Shown here: positions 37,596-47,169 of the stretch, piece after piece | How positions within the stretch are numbered: the stretch's first letter is position 1 | Layout: the number at the start of each line of letters is the position of its first letter | Assembly (NCBI RefSeq): GCF_015351405.1 | Contig: NZ_JADKMY010000002.1 | Span: 124,001-188,000, forward strand | Length of the DNA stretch: 64,000 bases | Reading direction: 5' to 3' | DNA from: Corynebacterium suicordis DSM 45110 | GTDB taxonomy: Bacteria > Actinomycetota > Actinomycetes > Mycobacteriales > Mycobacteriaceae | Translations under genes and position numbers: made by a program | Notes under the pieces: model-generated | The model's database searches: none | The model's input: the letters and a program-made list of their open reading frames with translations, nothing else | What the model was told of the DNA's origin: nothing

Positions 37596-38345
37596 GTGAA
37601 AAAGCCGTGGAAAAAAGACGATGCCCCAGCCAGCGCAAAGGCTGTACCTGCAAGCCAACTGCTGCAGGAGCAGGAAACCGATGCCGTGACCACCGATCAC
37701 GCATCGAGGGATCAGCTGGTGGATGAGAAGGCTCAGCAGAGCAAGGCTTTCACTCCGAAGAAGGGTCGTCCCACGCCGAAGCGCAATGAGGTGGAGCGCG
37801 AAGTTGGTGCTCGTCGCCCAGCGTATGGCACGGCACCATCCGGGGCAGAGGCGCGCAAGCGTCGTAAGGAATTGAAGAATTCCATGTCCAAGGATGAATA
37901 CAAGGCCATGAAGCAGCGCGAGCGCGATGAGGCTGCTCGAGCTCGCCGTCAGGCTAGTCAGCGCATGATGGCTGGCGATGAAAGCTACCTGATGGATCGC
38001 GACAAGGGCCCAGAAAAGCGCTTCGTGCGCGATTGGGTGGATTCCCACCGCTACCTCATGAACTTCTTCCTGCCGATGACCTTCGTGGTGATCGTGGTGC
38101 TGCTGCTCGGCATGCGCAACCCGGCGCTGGCCAACCTCTCTTCCATCATCATGATGGCTGTGTTCGTGATCATGATCGCCGAGGGTTTGTGGCTGGGTCG
38201 CAAGATCAACCGCATGGTTGCCGAGCGCTTCCCCAACAACCCGCACTCCAAGTTCGGTTTGGGAATGTACGCGTTCACCCGCGCGACTATGATCCGGAGA
38301 ATGCGCACCCCAAGTCCTCAGAAAAACATTGGGGACACCGTCTAG
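37596..38345 (+). CDS. DUF3043 family membrane protein
   Basis: 249 residues. The N-terminal half is highly charged and probably helical (KKGRPTPKRNEVEREV, KRRKELKNSMSKDEYKAMKQRERDEAARARR). Two membrane helices follow (about 150-170 and 173-195), with VDSHRYLMNFFLPMTFVVIV, then a basic tail. This is the DUF3043 family of actinobacteria; function unknown. The start is GTG. It is 19 nt before cobT. Confidence 0.87.
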   Translation: MKKPWKKDDAPASAKAVPASQLLQEQETDAVTTDHASRDQLVDEKAQQSKAFTPKKGRPTPKRNEVEREVGARRPAYGTAPSGAEARKRRKELKNSMSKDEYKAMKQRERDEAARARRQASQRMMAGDESYLMDRDKGPEKRFVRDWVDSHRYLMNFFLPMTFVVIVVLLLGMRNPALANLSSIIMMAVFVIMIAEGLWLGRKINRMVAERFPNNPHSKFGLGMYAFTRATMIRRMRTPSPQKNIGDTV

Positions 38346-38364
38346 ACCTTGAGTGGATTCAGCC

Positions 38365-39405
38365 ATGAGTGAGATTCCGGATTTTCCCTCCATCACCGTC
38401 CCCGATCAGGCGGCCAGTGATCGAGCGGCCGAGCTGCGCAGCGCATTGCCCCAGGGTTTCGGCATGCCACCTAGGGCACTGGGTCGATTGGAAAACCTCG
38501 GCACGTGGATCGCGGCGTGCCAGGGTCACACTCCTCCCCGCTCCTTGGAGAATGTTTCCCTCTTGGTTGTCAGCGCGGAACACGGGGTCGCGCAGCGCGA
38601 ACCGGCCATCTCCACGTTCTCCCCAGGCTTCGCCGCCGATGTGCGCGAGGCAATCGAATCCGGTTCCTCTCCCCTCGTTTCCACCGCCCGCAGCATGGAT
38701 GTGGCCGTTTCTTTTATCGACGCCACCTCTCCCCTCACCTCTACCGAAAACTCTGCGGATCGGCCAGCTTCAGGCGAGGTGGATCACGAAGACGCTCTGA
38801 CCTCAGAGCAACTGGAAGACTGCCTGAACTACGGACGAGAAATCGCTGATAAACACGCAGATGAGGGCACGCAACTGCTGACATTGGGCGAGGCCAGCCG
38901 CGGCCTGACCACCGTGTGTGCCGCCATCATCGGCACCGTTTGCCGGCTGGAGCCAGTCAAAACTGTGGGCCGAGGCTCCGGGATTGATGACCACGCGTGG
39001 AGAACCAAAACCGCGATCATCCGCGATGCGCAATTCCGGGTGCGGGATGACCGCCAGGATGCCCTACTCATTCTGCGGCGCATCGGTGGAGCGGATCTAG
39101 CTGTAATGACCGGGATCCTGGCGCAGGCCGCAGTGCGTCGCACGCCGGTCTTGGTGGATGGCCTCGGGACGATCACCGCCGCGCTGTGTGCACAACTGAT
39201 CTCCCCCGGTGCTTCCGCCTGGTGGCAGGTGGCCACCGCGGGTAGCGAGCCCGCCATCTCCCCCGCCCTGAAGGTGCTGCACATGGAGCCACTGCTGGGC
39301 CTACAGCTGGGCACCGGTCAAGGCCTAGGCGCGCTGCTGGCCTTGCCGATGCTCAGGCACGCCGTGGATGCCCTGCGTCATGAAGGGGCTAGTCCGCAAA
39401 GCTAA
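38365..39405 (+). CDS. cobT: CobT, nicotinate-nucleotide:dimethylbenzimidazole phosphoribosyltransferase
   Basis: 346 residues. It makes alpha-ribazole phosphate for the lower ligand of cobalamin. Motifs: VVSAEHGVAQREPAISTFSP near the N-terminus, LLTLGEASRGLTTVCAAI and PVLVDGLGTITAALCAQLISPGA (typically FDG in others), LGLQLGTGQGLGALLALP. ATG 38365 has an SD-like AGTGGA; a GTG at 38353 is the alternative. cobU and cobS, adjacent in C. glutamicum as I recall, are not between it and its neighbours. A motif copy (38718) codes for SFIDATSPL. Confidence 0.85.
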   Translation: MSEIPDFPSITVPDQAASDRAAELRSALPQGFGMPPRALGRLENLGTWIAACQGHTPPRSLENVSLLVVSAEHGVAQREPAISTFSPGFAADVREAIESGSSPLVSTARSMDVAVSFIDATSPLTSTENSADRPASGEVDHEDALTSEQLEDCLNYGREIADKHADEGTQLLTLGEASRGLTTVCAAIIGTVCRLEPVKTVGRGSGIDDHAWRTKTAIIRDAQFRVRDDRQDALLILRRIGGADLAVMTGILAQAAVRRTPVLVDGLGTITAALCAQLISPGASAWWQVATAGSEPAISPALKVLHMEPLLGLQLGTGQGLGALLALPMLRHAVDALRHEGASPQS

Positions 39406-39413
39406 AAGCGGAA

Positions 39414-40532
39414 CTACTTCACCAGCGTGTGCAACCAGCCGTGGGTATCTTCCACGGCACCGCGCTGGATGCCGGTGAGGTGCTCCCGCAGGCGCATGGT
39501 TACTTCACCGGTGCGCCCCTCGGACACCTGGAACTGCCCGGACTCGGACTTCACCGTGCCCACTGGGGTCACCACGGCTGCGGTGCCACAGGCAAACACC
39601 TCAGTGAGCTCGCCGGACTTCGCCTTTTCTTCCCACTCCTGGGTGGAGATCTTCCGCTCCTCCACAGGGATGCCCAAGTCAGTGGCCACCTGCAGCAGAG
39701 AAGCGCGGGTGACGCCAGGCAGGAGGGAGCCGGAGAGCTCAGGGGTAACGATTGTGGCGTCGGAACCAGAACCGAACACGAAGGCCAGGTTCATGCCTCC
39801 CATCTCCTCCACGTACTTGTGCTCGGTCGCGTCCAACCACACCACTTGGTCGCACCCTTCCTTCTCCGCCTGTAACTGCGCCACCAGGGAAGCCGCGTAG
39901 TTACCGGCGAACTTGGCAGCACCGGTGCCACCGGGAGCTGCGCGCACGTAATCCTCGGACAGCCAAACGGTCACGGGATTGATGCCACCGGAGAAGTACG
40001 CGCCGGCTGGGGAGGCGATCACGGCATAGGTATAGGTATTGGCCGGATGCACGCCCAGCCCCACCTGGGAGCTGATCATGAAGGGGCGCAGGTAGAGGGC
40101 CTCTTCGCCACCGGATGCTGGCACCCACTCCTTATCAATGTCCACGAGCTGACGCAGAGACTCAAGGAAAAGATCCTCGGGAAGCTCGGGCATAGCTAGG
40201 CGCTGGGCAGAATTGCGGAGGCGCTGGGAGTTCTGATCCGGGCGAAAAGTCTGGATGGAGTCATCCGGGTGGCGGTACGCCTTGATGCCTTCGAAGATGG
40301 CCTGTCCGTAGTGAAACACCATGGTGGCGGGGTCCAGCTGGAAGTTCTGATAAGGCTGCACGCGGGCATTGTGCCAACCATCGGCTTCATTCCACTCGAT
40401 AACGACCATGTGATCGGTAAAGGTCTTACCGAAGCCTGGATTCTCCAGGATTTCAGCAATACGCTCGGCAGACGTGGGGTTTCCGGAACGCTCCACGGTG
40501 AATGAATCGATGGTTGCAGGCACAGTATTCAT
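39414..40532 (-). CDS. ilvE: IlvE, branched-chain amino-acid aminotransferase
   Basis: 372 residues, class IV fold PLP aminotransferase. [15 protein letters not shown] (substrate binding), [74 protein letters not shown], with PLP Lys in the AAKFAGNY segment. Leaderless start (TAGGGT 7 nt upstream). Convergent with cobT (8-bp gap). Confidence 0.96.
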   Translation of the reverse strand: MNTVPATIDSFTVERSGNPTSAERIAEILENPGFGKTFTDHMVVIEWNEADGWHNARVQPYQNFQLDPATMVFHYGQAIFEGIKAYRHPDDSIQTFRPDQNSQRLRNSAQRLAMPELPEDLFLESLRQLVDIDKEWVPASGGEEALYLRPFMISSQVGLGVHPANTYTYAVIASPAGAYFSGGINPVTVWLSEDYVRAAPGGTGAAKFAGNYAASLVAQLQAEKEGCDQVVWLDATEHKYVEEMGGMNLAFVFGSGSDATIVTPELSGSLLPGVTRASLLQVATDLGIPVEERKISTQEWEEKAKSGELTEVFACGTAAVVTPVGTVKSESGQFQVSEGRTGEVTMRLREHLTGIQRGAVEDTHGWLHTLVK

Positions 40533-40539
40533 GGTGAAG

Positions 40540-40545
40540 ACCCTA
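40540..40545 (-). promoter_or_regulatory. -10 box of ilvE
   Basis: TAGGGT on the minus strand, 7 nt before the ilvE ATG. Confidence 0.55.
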
Positions 40546-40628
40546 CTCCCCTCGGAACTCGGAGATGTAGCCTAGGGGTTTGAGAACGTTGAAAGATTAA
40601 GTACGCGAACTAAAGGATCGGGATTTTC

Positions 40629-42215
40629 ATGACTGAAGGCACCTCCGCACGTTTCCAACTGGCCTCCACTGGCACCTTGCCCACGCTGCAGGTAGCTAGC
40701 GGCTGGCAGCAGGTGGAGGGGAAGATCGATACTTTCGTGGTGCCTGTCTTTGAGGGGGAAAACGGCCTGGAGCTCGCTGGCGGTTCCGCTTCTGTCCTCA
40801 CCTCCCAGCAGGAAATTGAGCTGTGGAAGTGGCTCACCTCGGTGGGCGCGCAGGGCAGCGCCGGGGAAATGACCGATCTACCGGGCGAAATTCTGCGCAG
40901 TGATGATGACTCTGCGCAGCCGGAGATCACCAAGATCCTGGCCGTGGGCCTGGGTGATGTGGAAGAACTTTCCGATGATGATGTGCGCCAGGCAGCGGGC
41001 AGTGCTTCCCGGCACATTGGCAAGGCGGACACGGTTGTTTCCAGCCTCAGCATCTTCAATACCGAAGCTGCGCTGCTGGGTCATGCGCTCGGTGCTTATG
41101 CCTACTCCGGGCAGAAGTCCGAGGCCAAGCAGACCATCGGCACGGTCATCGTGCTGGATACCGAGGAAAGTTCGGAGTTGGTGGAGCGCGTGAACATCAT
41201 CGCGGAAGCGGTAGCGTTTGCCCGTGATCTGGTGAACGCGCCTGCCAATGACCTCTACCCGCAGGCTTATGCCGAGATCATCCGGGATGCTTCCACCGAG
41301 GCTGGTCTGGAGGTGGAGGTCCTGGATGAGAATGAGCTCCGCGAGCAGGGCTTCGGGGGAATCGTCGGCGTGGGTCAGGGTTCCCAGAATCCTCCCCGCT
41401 TGGTGCGCGTGACCTACTCCCCTGCTGGGTCTTCTAAGACTTCTGAATCTTCTGATCTCCCAGAAATCGCCCTGGTGGGTAAGGGCGTGACCTTCGATAC
41501 CGGCGGTATCTCCCTGAAGCCGGGCGCCAAGATGTGGGACATGATCATGGATATGGGTGGCTCCGCTGCTGTCATCGCGGCCCTCATCGCCGCTTCCAAG
41601 CTGCAGGTCAAGGCCAAGATCACCGCCACCATCCCCATTGCGGAAAACATGCCTTCTGCCACGGCTATCCGCCCCGGGGATATCCTCCGTCACTACGGCG
41701 GCCTCACCACCGAGGTTCTCAACACGGATGCGGAAGGCCGCTTGATCCTGGCCGATGCCATCGCCCGCGCCTGCGAGGATGAGCCGGATTACCTCATCGA
41801 AACCGCCACGCTCACTGGTGCGCAGATGGTGGCTCTGGGCAACCGCACCCCGGGCATCATGGGATCCGCCGCTTTCCGCGACAAGGTGACTGTGCTGAGC
41901 CAATCAGTAGGCGAAAATGGCTGGCCTATGCCGCTACCCCGCGAATTGGATGATGCCATCAAGAGCGATGTCGCGGATCTTCGCAACATCTCTGAGTCTC
42001 GTTGGGGTGGGATGTCCGTGGCCGGGCATTACCTCTCCCACTTTGTGTCCGATGGGGTGCAGTGGGTGCACATGGACATCGCCGGCCCTGCGTACAACAC
42101 GGGCGCGCCTTATGGTTACACCCCGAAGCGCGCCACGGGCGTGCCAGTGCGCACGATCATTGCTGTGGTTGAGGCACTCGCCAAGGAAGGCAAGCCCGCC
42201 GCCCCCGAGGCTTAA
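40629..42215 (+). CDS. pepA: Leucyl aminopeptidase (M17), PepA
   Basis: 528 residues. The C-terminal catalytic domain carries VGKGVTFDTGGISLKPGAKMWDMIMDMGGSA (metal and active-site residues) and the M17 signature NTDAEGRL in TTEVLNTDAEGRLILADA. A Mn/Zn aminopeptidase for peptide turnover. The stop region is duplicated as a 14-bp direct repeat (42201 and 42224), placing the final GAGGCTTA twice. Divergent from ilvE. Confidence 0.95.
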   Translation: MTEGTSARFQLASTGTLPTLQVASGWQQVEGKIDTFVVPVFEGENGLELAGGSASVLTSQQEIELWKWLTSVGAQGSAGEMTDLPGEILRSDDDSAQPEITKILAVGLGDVEELSDDDVRQAAGSASRHIGKADTVVSSLSIFNTEAALLGHALGAYAYSGQKSEAKQTIGTVIVLDTEESSELVERVNIIAEAVAFARDLVNAPANDLYPQAYAEIIRDASTEAGLEVEVLDENELREQGFGGIVGVGQGSQNPPRLVRVTYSPAGSSKTSESSDLPEIALVGKGVTFDTGGISLKPGAKMWDMIMDMGGSAAVIAALIAASKLQVKAKITATIPIAENMPSATAIRPGDILRHYGGLTTEVLNTDAEGRLILADAIARACEDEPDYLIETATLTGAQMVALGNRTPGIMGSAAFRDKVTVLSQSVGENGWPMPLPRELDDAIKSDVADLRNISESRWGGMSVAGHYLSHFVSDGVQWVHMDIAGPAYNTGAPYGYTPKRATGVPVRTIIAVVEALAKEGKPAAPEA

Positions 42216-42234
42216 ATCTCATAGCCCCCGAGGC

Positions 42235-42642
42235 TTAGCTTCCCGAATCTTCCCCACGCCGTGCCCGCTCTTCTTCGAGCCGGGCGCGGCGTTCGCGTTG
42301 TTTCAACCTCTCCCGGATGATCCGGTCCTTCTCAATCCGATCCCGCATGCGTTGGGGGTACCCGGTCTCCTCGGCAAAATACAGCGGAACTCCGGTTTGC
42401 TTGTGCACCACATCGATGCCCTGCGGCCCGCCAATTTTCCGTCGCGTCCATTCCCCCGACGCATCCACAAACACCACGGACATTTCATTGACCACGGTTT
42501 CCGGCTCCACAAATCCCTCCACCCCACTGCGCTGCGACGCCCATTGCTGGAGGTAGCGCAGGTCTTTCGCGCGCACCGTGTTTCCGGGCGCGCGTGGTGG
42601 CTGGAGGTTGCTTCGCTTGGATCGGCCAAAAAGGTTAAACAC
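42235..42642 (-). CDS. Conserved corynebacterial protein (Cg2420-like)
   Basis: 135 residues from GTG 42642, set by TAGACT 7 nt upstream (leaderless). The longer frame to 42795 would cross unrelated sequence and a motif copy. It starts VFNLFGRSKRSNLQPPRAPGNTVRAKDLRYLQQW, has a compact middle (SVVFVDASGEWTRRKIGGPQGIDVV), and a highly charged helical tail (RERLKQRERRARLEEERARRGED). I recognise no domain. By synteny it matches the gene between pepA and aceF of C. glutamicum; function unknown. Confidence 0.75.
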   Translation of the reverse strand: MFNLFGRSKRSNLQPPRAPGNTVRAKDLRYLQQWASQRSGVEGFVEPETVVNEMSVVFVDASGEWTRRKIGGPQGIDVVHKQTGVPLYFAEETGYPQRMRDRIEKDRIIRERLKQRERRARLEEERARRGEDSGS

Positions 42643-42649
42643 AGCGTTG

Positions 42650-42655
42650 AGTCTA
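42650..42655 (-). promoter_or_regulatory. -10 box of the Cg2420-like gene
   Basis: TAGACT on the minus strand, 7 nt before GTG 42642. The rest of the 219-bp gap to aceF holds a dispersed-motif copy (42708-42728) and an SD AGAGGAG for aceF. Confidence 0.55.
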
Positions 42656-42861
42656 ATGCAGTGGGATGTTGGGCCTCGAAAGGCGCATTGTTGCTGCTCC
42701 CCGCAAAAATCTTTTTGTTCGACGCCAACCGCGCCCCAATCGCCCGCTAAATAAAAGCTCTCCCGCCCTGAATCGTAAAAGATGCGGGCGTACACTTATG
42801 TAGTATTTCAACCAGATACGACCACAGCTGATTTTTGTTTTGCTAGAGGAGCTGCAACACC

Positions 42862-45213
42862 ATGGCGCATTCCGTCGAAATGCCTGAACTGGGCGAGTCC
42901 GTAACTGAAGGCACTGTGACTCAGTGGCTGAAGAAGGTTGGCGACAAGGTCGAGGTCGATGAACCTTTGCTGGAGGTTTCCACCGACAAGGTCGATACCG
43001 AAATCCCTTCTCCAGTAGCCGGTGTGCTCCTCGAGATCATTGCTGATGAGGATGACACGGTAGACGTGGGCGCCGTCATCGCCAAGATCGGTGATGAGGA
43101 TGAAGCTTCTTCCGATTCCGATGGCGCAGACGATTCCGATGACTCCGAAGACGCTGCTGAAGAGAAGTCTTCCGCTGCCGACGAGGACGAAGAAGAATCC
43201 GCAGATGAGTCTGACGAGGATGAGTCCGAGTCCGAGGATTCTGCAAGCTCCGATTCTGAGGGCTCCGGCGAGTCCGAAGACGTGGTCATGCCAGAACTCG
43301 GTGAGTCCGTCACCGAGGGCACCATCACCCAGTGGCTCAAGAAGCCAGGTGACAAGGTCGAGGTAGACGAGCCACTCCTCGAGGTCTCCACCGACAAGGT
43401 TGACACCGAGATCCCTTCCCCAGTTGCCGGAACCCTCGTGGAAATCCTGGCCGAAGAAGACGACACTGTGGACGTGGGCGAAGTAATCGCTCGCATCGGC
43501 GATGGATCCGCCAAGAAGTCCAGCTCCTCTGACTCCTCTGAGAAGAAGGAAAAGAAGTCTGCGGACAAGGGCGAAGATTCCGCAGCCAAGAAGGAAGCTG
43601 AAGAAGAAGCTAAGGCAGAATCCGAGTCTCAGGACGCCGAAGAAGCCACCAAGTCTGATGAGTCTGACTCCGCTGATTCTGCTTCTGACAGCTCCGATTC
43701 TGAGGGCTCCGGCGAGTCCGAAGACGTGGTCATGCCAGAACTCGGTGAGTCCGTCACCGAAGGCACCATCACCCAGTGGCTCAAGAAGCCAGGCGACAAG
43801 GTCGAGGTAGACGAGCCACTCCTCGAGGTCTCCACCGACAAGGTTGACACCGAGATCCCTTCCCCAGTTGCCGGAACCCTCGTGGAAATCCTGGCCGAAG
43901 AAGACGACACTGTGGACGTGGGCGAAGTAATCGCTCGCATCGGCGATGGATCCGCCAAGAAGTCCAGCTCTTCTGATTCCTCTGAGAAGAAGGAAAAGAA
44001 GGAAGACAAGTCTGAGGACAAGGGCGAAAAGTCCGCAGCCAAGGAAGAAGCCGAAGCAGAAGCTAAGGCCGAATCCGACGCTCAGGACGCCGAAGAGGCC
44101 ACCAAGTCCAAGGACAAGAACACTCAGTCCAAGGAAGAGGATGCCAAGGACGCCGAAGCTGCGAAGAAGAAGTCCGAGGAGTCCGGGTCTGAGAAGTCCG
44201 AGTCCAAGTCTTCTTCTAAGCAGTCTTCTTCCGGCAAGTCTTCGGAGGGCTCCTCTTCCGAGAACAAGCCAGGCGAAGATTCCCTGCCTTATGTCACCCC
44301 ATTGGTGCGCAAGCTCGCCGATAAGCACGGCGTGGATCTCTCCAAGCTCAAGGGCACGGGCGTGGGCAACCGCATCCGCAAGCAGGATGTTATCGCCGCT
44401 GCTTCCGGTGAAACCACCGCGGAAACCAGCACTCATGAAGAGGCTCCTGCCTCCCGCAACTCCACCCACCGGGTGGATGCATCCAAGGCTGAGCTACGCG
44501 GAACCACCCAGCGCGTGAACCGCATCCGTGAGATCACCGCGTCCAAGACCCTGGAGTCCCTGCGCACCACTGCTCAGCTCACCCAGGTGCATGAGGTGGA
44601 TGTCACCCGCATCGCAGAGCTGCGCAGCAAGTCCAAGGATGCTTTCCTGGACAAGCACGGTGTGAAGCTCACCTACCTGCCATTCTTCGCGAAGGCTATG
44701 GTCGAGGCGCTGGTTGATCATCCAAACATCAACGCTTCCTACAACGCGGAGCGCAAGGAGATGACCTACCACGGTCAGGTCAACCTGGGCATCGCGGTGG
44801 ACACCGAGGCCGGCCTGCTCTCCCCTGTCATCCACAATGCACAGGATCTGAGCCTGCCGGAGCTGGCCAAGGCAATCGTCGATATTGCTGATCGCGCCCG
44901 CAACAAGAAGCTCAAGCCAAATGATCTCTCCGGTGGCACGTTCACCATCACCAACATCGGTTCTGAAGGTGCGCTCACGGATACCCCAATCCTGCTTCCA
45001 CCACAGGCCGCAATGGTTGGCACGGGCCTCATCGTCCAGCGTCCAATCGTGCTGACGGAAGATGGCGCTGCTGCCATCGCCATCCGCCACATGGTGATGC
45101 TGCCAATGACCTACGATCACCAGGTCATCGACGGTGCAGATGCCGGTCGCTTCCTCTCTACCGTGAAGGACCGCTTGGAGAAGGCGGACTTCGAGGCAGA
45201 TCTGGAGCTCTAA
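42862..45213 (+). CDS. aceF: AceF, dihydrolipoamide acyltransferase E2 (PDH/ODH) with three lipoyl domains
   Basis: 783 residues. Three lipoyl domains (starting about residues 5, 142 and 290), each with lipoyl Lys in STDKVDTE (Lys43 in the first). They are joined by long acidic Ser/Asp/Glu/Lys linkers. Then a subunit-binding domain ([25 protein letters not shown], about 475-510) and a catalytic domain with [13 protein letters not shown] near 755. In C. glutamicum this E2 serves both pyruvate and oxoglutarate dehydrogenase. Lipoyl domains 2 and 3 are almost identical in DNA. lipB and lipA follow. Confidence 0.94.
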   Translation: MAHSVEMPELGESVTEGTVTQWLKKVGDKVEVDEPLLEVSTDKVDTEIPSPVAGVLLEIIADEDDTVDVGAVIAKIGDEDEASSDSDGADDSDDSEDAAEEKSSAADEDEEESADESDEDESESEDSASSDSEGSGESEDVVMPELGESVTEGTITQWLKKPGDKVEVDEPLLEVSTDKVDTEIPSPVAGTLVEILAEEDDTVDVGEVIARIGDGSAKKSSSSDSSEKKEKKSADKGEDSAAKKEAEEEAKAESESQDAEEATKSDESDSADSASDSSDSEGSGESEDVVMPELGESVTEGTITQWLKKPGDKVEVDEPLLEVSTDKVDTEIPSPVAGTLVEILAEEDDTVDVGEVIARIGDGSAKKSSSSDSSEKKEKKEDKSEDKGEKSAAKEEAEAEAKAESDAQDAEEATKSKDKNTQSKEEDAKDAEAAKKKSEESGSEKSESKSSSKQSSSGKSSEGSSSENKPGEDSLPYVTPLVRKLADKHGVDLSKLKGTGVGNRIRKQDVIAAASGETTAETSTHEEAPASRNSTHRVDASKAELRGTTQRVNRIREITASKTLESLRTTAQLTQVHEVDVTRIAELRSKSKDAFLDKHGVKLTYLPFFAKAMVEALVDHPNINASYNAERKEMTYHGQVNLGIAVDTEAGLLSPVIHNAQDLSLPELAKAIVDIADRARNKKLKPNDLSGGTFTITNIGSEGALTDTPILLPPQAAMVGTGLIVQRPIVLTEDGAAAIAIRHMVMLPMTYDHQVIDGADAGRFLSTVKDRLEKADFEADLEL
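43246..44001 (+). repeat. Near-identical 312-bp lipoyl-domain repeats inside aceF
   Basis: 43246-43557 and 43690-44001 (offset 444 bp = 148 codons) differ at only about five positions, mostly silent. Recent duplication or gene conversion; in-frame deletion by recombination would be possible. Confidence 0.9.
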
Positions 45214-45223
45214 GCTCTCCCCT

Positions 45224-45246
45224 CGCTCAAGGGTCTTCCTTGAGCG
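45224..45246 (+). terminator. Hairpin after aceF
   Basis: CGCTCAAGG, loop GTCTT, CCTTGAGCG: a perfect 9-bp stem 10 bp after the aceF stop. No T-run follows, so it may be a weak terminator or an mRNA 3' stabiliser. Confidence 0.5.
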
Positions 45247-45283
45247 AACCGCAACATCGTAATTGCCCTCCGCGGGGCGCGAG

Positions 45284-45289
45284 TACTAT
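45284..45289 (+). promoter_or_regulatory. -10 box of lipB
   Basis: TACTAT, 7 nt before ATG 45297; supports this start over the open frame upstream. Confidence 0.6.
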
Positions 45290-45296
45290 CAAGTGC

Positions 45297-45989
45297 ATGG
45301 GTTTTCAGCACGGTAGTATCCGCAAATCCGCGGAGGGCATTGACGTTTCTTACCTCGGCGAGGTCGATTACACCGAAACGTGGCATACGCAGGCCGAACT
45401 CGCCACGAAGCGCGCCAATGGGGAGATCCCGGACACTCTCCTGATCCTCCAACATCCCTCCACCTACACCGCGGGCAAGCGCACCGAGCCTTCCGATCGC
45501 CCCACCAACGGCCTGCCCGTGGTGGACGTGGATCGCGGTGGCCGCATCACGTGGCACGGGCCGGGTCAGTTGGTGGCCTACCCCCTCATCCAGCTGGCAG
45601 ATCCGGTGGATGTGGTGGATTTTGTTCGACGCATGGAGCAGGCACTCATCCAGACCTGCCTGGACGTGGGACTGACGGGCGTAGGCCGGGTGGAGGGTCG
45701 CTCGGGCGTGTGGCTCCCCTCCGGAGTGGTGGGCGGTGAGCTCAAGCCCGCGCGCAAGATCGCGGCGATTGGCATTCGCATCACCCGTGGCGTGACCATG
45801 CATGGTGTCTCCCTCAACTGCAATAACTCCTTTGCCGCCTATGAATCAATCGTCCCGTGTGGCATTGCGGATGCGGGAGTTACTTCCCTAAGCCTGGAGC
45901 TGGGGAGGGATGTTGGCGTCGAAGAGGTGGAAAAATGCCTGGAGACGAACATCATCAATGCCCTCAATGGTGACTTGACACTCACCTAG
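45297..45989 (+). CDS. lipB: LipB, octanoyl-[ACP]:protein N-octanoyltransferase
   Basis: 230 residues. It transfers octanoate from ACP to lipoyl domains such as those of AceF. Motifs: [55 protein letters not shown] and [20 protein letters not shown] (catalytic Cys). Leaderless start at ATG 45297. Its product is the substrate of LipA, encoded next. Confidence 0.95.
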   Translation: MGFQHGSIRKSAEGIDVSYLGEVDYTETWHTQAELATKRANGEIPDTLLILQHPSTYTAGKRTEPSDRPTNGLPVVDVDRGGRITWHGPGQLVAYPLIQLADPVDVVDFVRRMEQALIQTCLDVGLTGVGRVEGRSGVWLPSGVVGGELKPARKIAAIGIRITRGVTMHGVSLNCNNSFAAYESIVPCGIADAGVTSLSLELGRDVGVEEVEKCLETNIINALNGDLTLT

Positions 45990-46023
45990 CAATCCCGGCT
46001 GTTCATCTGACTCGGCGACGGCG

Positions 46024-46029
46024 TAGGGT
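46024..46029 (+). promoter_or_regulatory. -10 box of lipA
   Basis: TAGGGT, 7 nt before ATG 46037; leaderless. Confidence 0.6.
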
Positions 46030-46036
46030 GGTGCGC

Positions 46037-47080
46037 ATGAGTGTGAGTGCTGATGGACGTCGTATGCTTCGCATCGAAGCTAAGAACTCTCAGACCCCGA
46101 TCGAGGCAAAACCTCGGTGGATTCGCACCACTGCGAAGATGGGGCCTGAGTACCGCGATATGAAGAACCGGGTTTCCGGGGCTGGACTGCATACGGTCTG
46201 CCAGGAAGCGGGTTGCCCGAACATCCACGAATGTTGGGAGGATCGCGAAGCGTCGTTCCTCATCGGTGGAGATACGTGTTCGCGTCGCTGTGACTTCTGC
46301 CAGATCAAGTCCGGCCGTCCGAGCCCACTGGATATGGATGAGCCACGTCGCGTGGCGGAATCCATCTCTGAAATGGGCTTGAACTACGCCACCATCACCG
46401 GTGTGACCCGCGATGACCTGGATGATGAAGGCGCGTGGCTGTACGCCGAGGTTGTGCGCAAGATTCACGAGCTCAACCCCCGCACCGGTGTGGAGAACCT
46501 CACCCCCGACTTCTCCAACAAGCCAGACCTGCTGAAGATCGTCTTTGATTCTCAGCCGGAAGTGTTTGCCCACAACTTGGAGACCGTTCCCCGCATCTTC
46601 AAGCGCATCCGTCCCGCGTTCCGCTATGAGCGTTCCCTGGAGGTCATCCAGGCGGCTCACGATTATGGCCTGGTCACCAAGTCCAACCTGATCCTGGGCA
46701 TGGGCGAGACCCCTGAGGAAGTTCGCAGCACCATTGCTGATCTGGCTGCTGCCGGCACGGATATCCTCACCATCACGCAGTACCTCCGCCCCACGGCCAT
46801 GCACCACCCCATCGAGCGTTGGGTCAAGCCTGAGGAGTTCCTCAAGCATTCCGAGGCTGCGTATGAGGCTGGAATCAACGCTGTCATGTCCGGCCCGTTG
46901 GTGCGTTCTTCGTACCGCGCGGGTCGTCTCTACGCGCAGGCCAAGCAGGCCCGTGGCGAGCAAATCCCAGAAAACCTCTCCCACCTGGCAGCGACTCTGG
47001 AGGGCACCACGTCCCAGGAAGCATCCGCCCTGCTGGAGAAGTACGGCGAGTCCCAGGAAACCCCAGTGGCTGCTCGTTAA
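46037..47080 (+). CDS. lipA: LipA, lipoyl synthase (radical SAM)
   Basis: 347 residues. It inserts two sulfurs into octanoyl domains. The N-terminal auxiliary cluster [12 protein letters not shown] and the radical-[11 protein letters not shown] (CxxxCxxC) are intact; RSSYRAGRL near the C-terminus is typical. Leaderless start. Fe-S supply by ErpA (encoded upstream) fits. Confidence 0.97.
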   Translation: MSVSADGRRMLRIEAKNSQTPIEAKPRWIRTTAKMGPEYRDMKNRVSGAGLHTVCQEAGCPNIHECWEDREASFLIGGDTCSRRCDFCQIKSGRPSPLDMDEPRRVAESISEMGLNYATITGVTRDDLDDEGAWLYAEVVRKIHELNPRTGVENLTPDFSNKPDLLKIVFDSQPEVFAHNLETVPRIFKRIRPAFRYERSLEVIQAAHDYGLVTKSNLILGMGETPEEVRSTIADLAAAGTDILTITQYLRPTAMHHPIERWVKPEEFLKHSEAAYEAGINAVMSGPLVRSSYRAGRLYAQAKQARGEQIPENLSHLAATLEGTTSQEASALLEKYGESQETPVAAR

Positions 47081-47104
47081 GCCTTTCCCACTTCTTTAAG
47101 AACT

Positions 47105-47136
47105 AGCCAGGGCGCGCGCGAACGCCCTGGCTTTTT
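47105..47136 (+). terminator. Intrinsic terminator after lipA
   Basis: AGCCAGGGCG pairs with CGCCCTGGCT, then TTTTTCT. Confidence 0.9.
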
Positions 47137-47156
47137 CTACTGTCTTGCCCATGGCC

Positions 47157-47162
47157 TATTGT
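47157..47162 (+). promoter_or_regulatory. -10 box of the DUF4191 gene
   Basis: TATTGT, 7 nt before ATG 47170; leaderless. Confidence 0.5.
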
Positions 47163-47169
47163 TAGGGAC

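Noticed and set aside
42808..44469. 553-residue open frame antisense to aceF
   Set aside because: It mirrors the repetitive acidic linker and lipoyl repeats of aceF; the Gly/Leu/Phe-rich translation is an artefact of codon bias and lacks a start signal.
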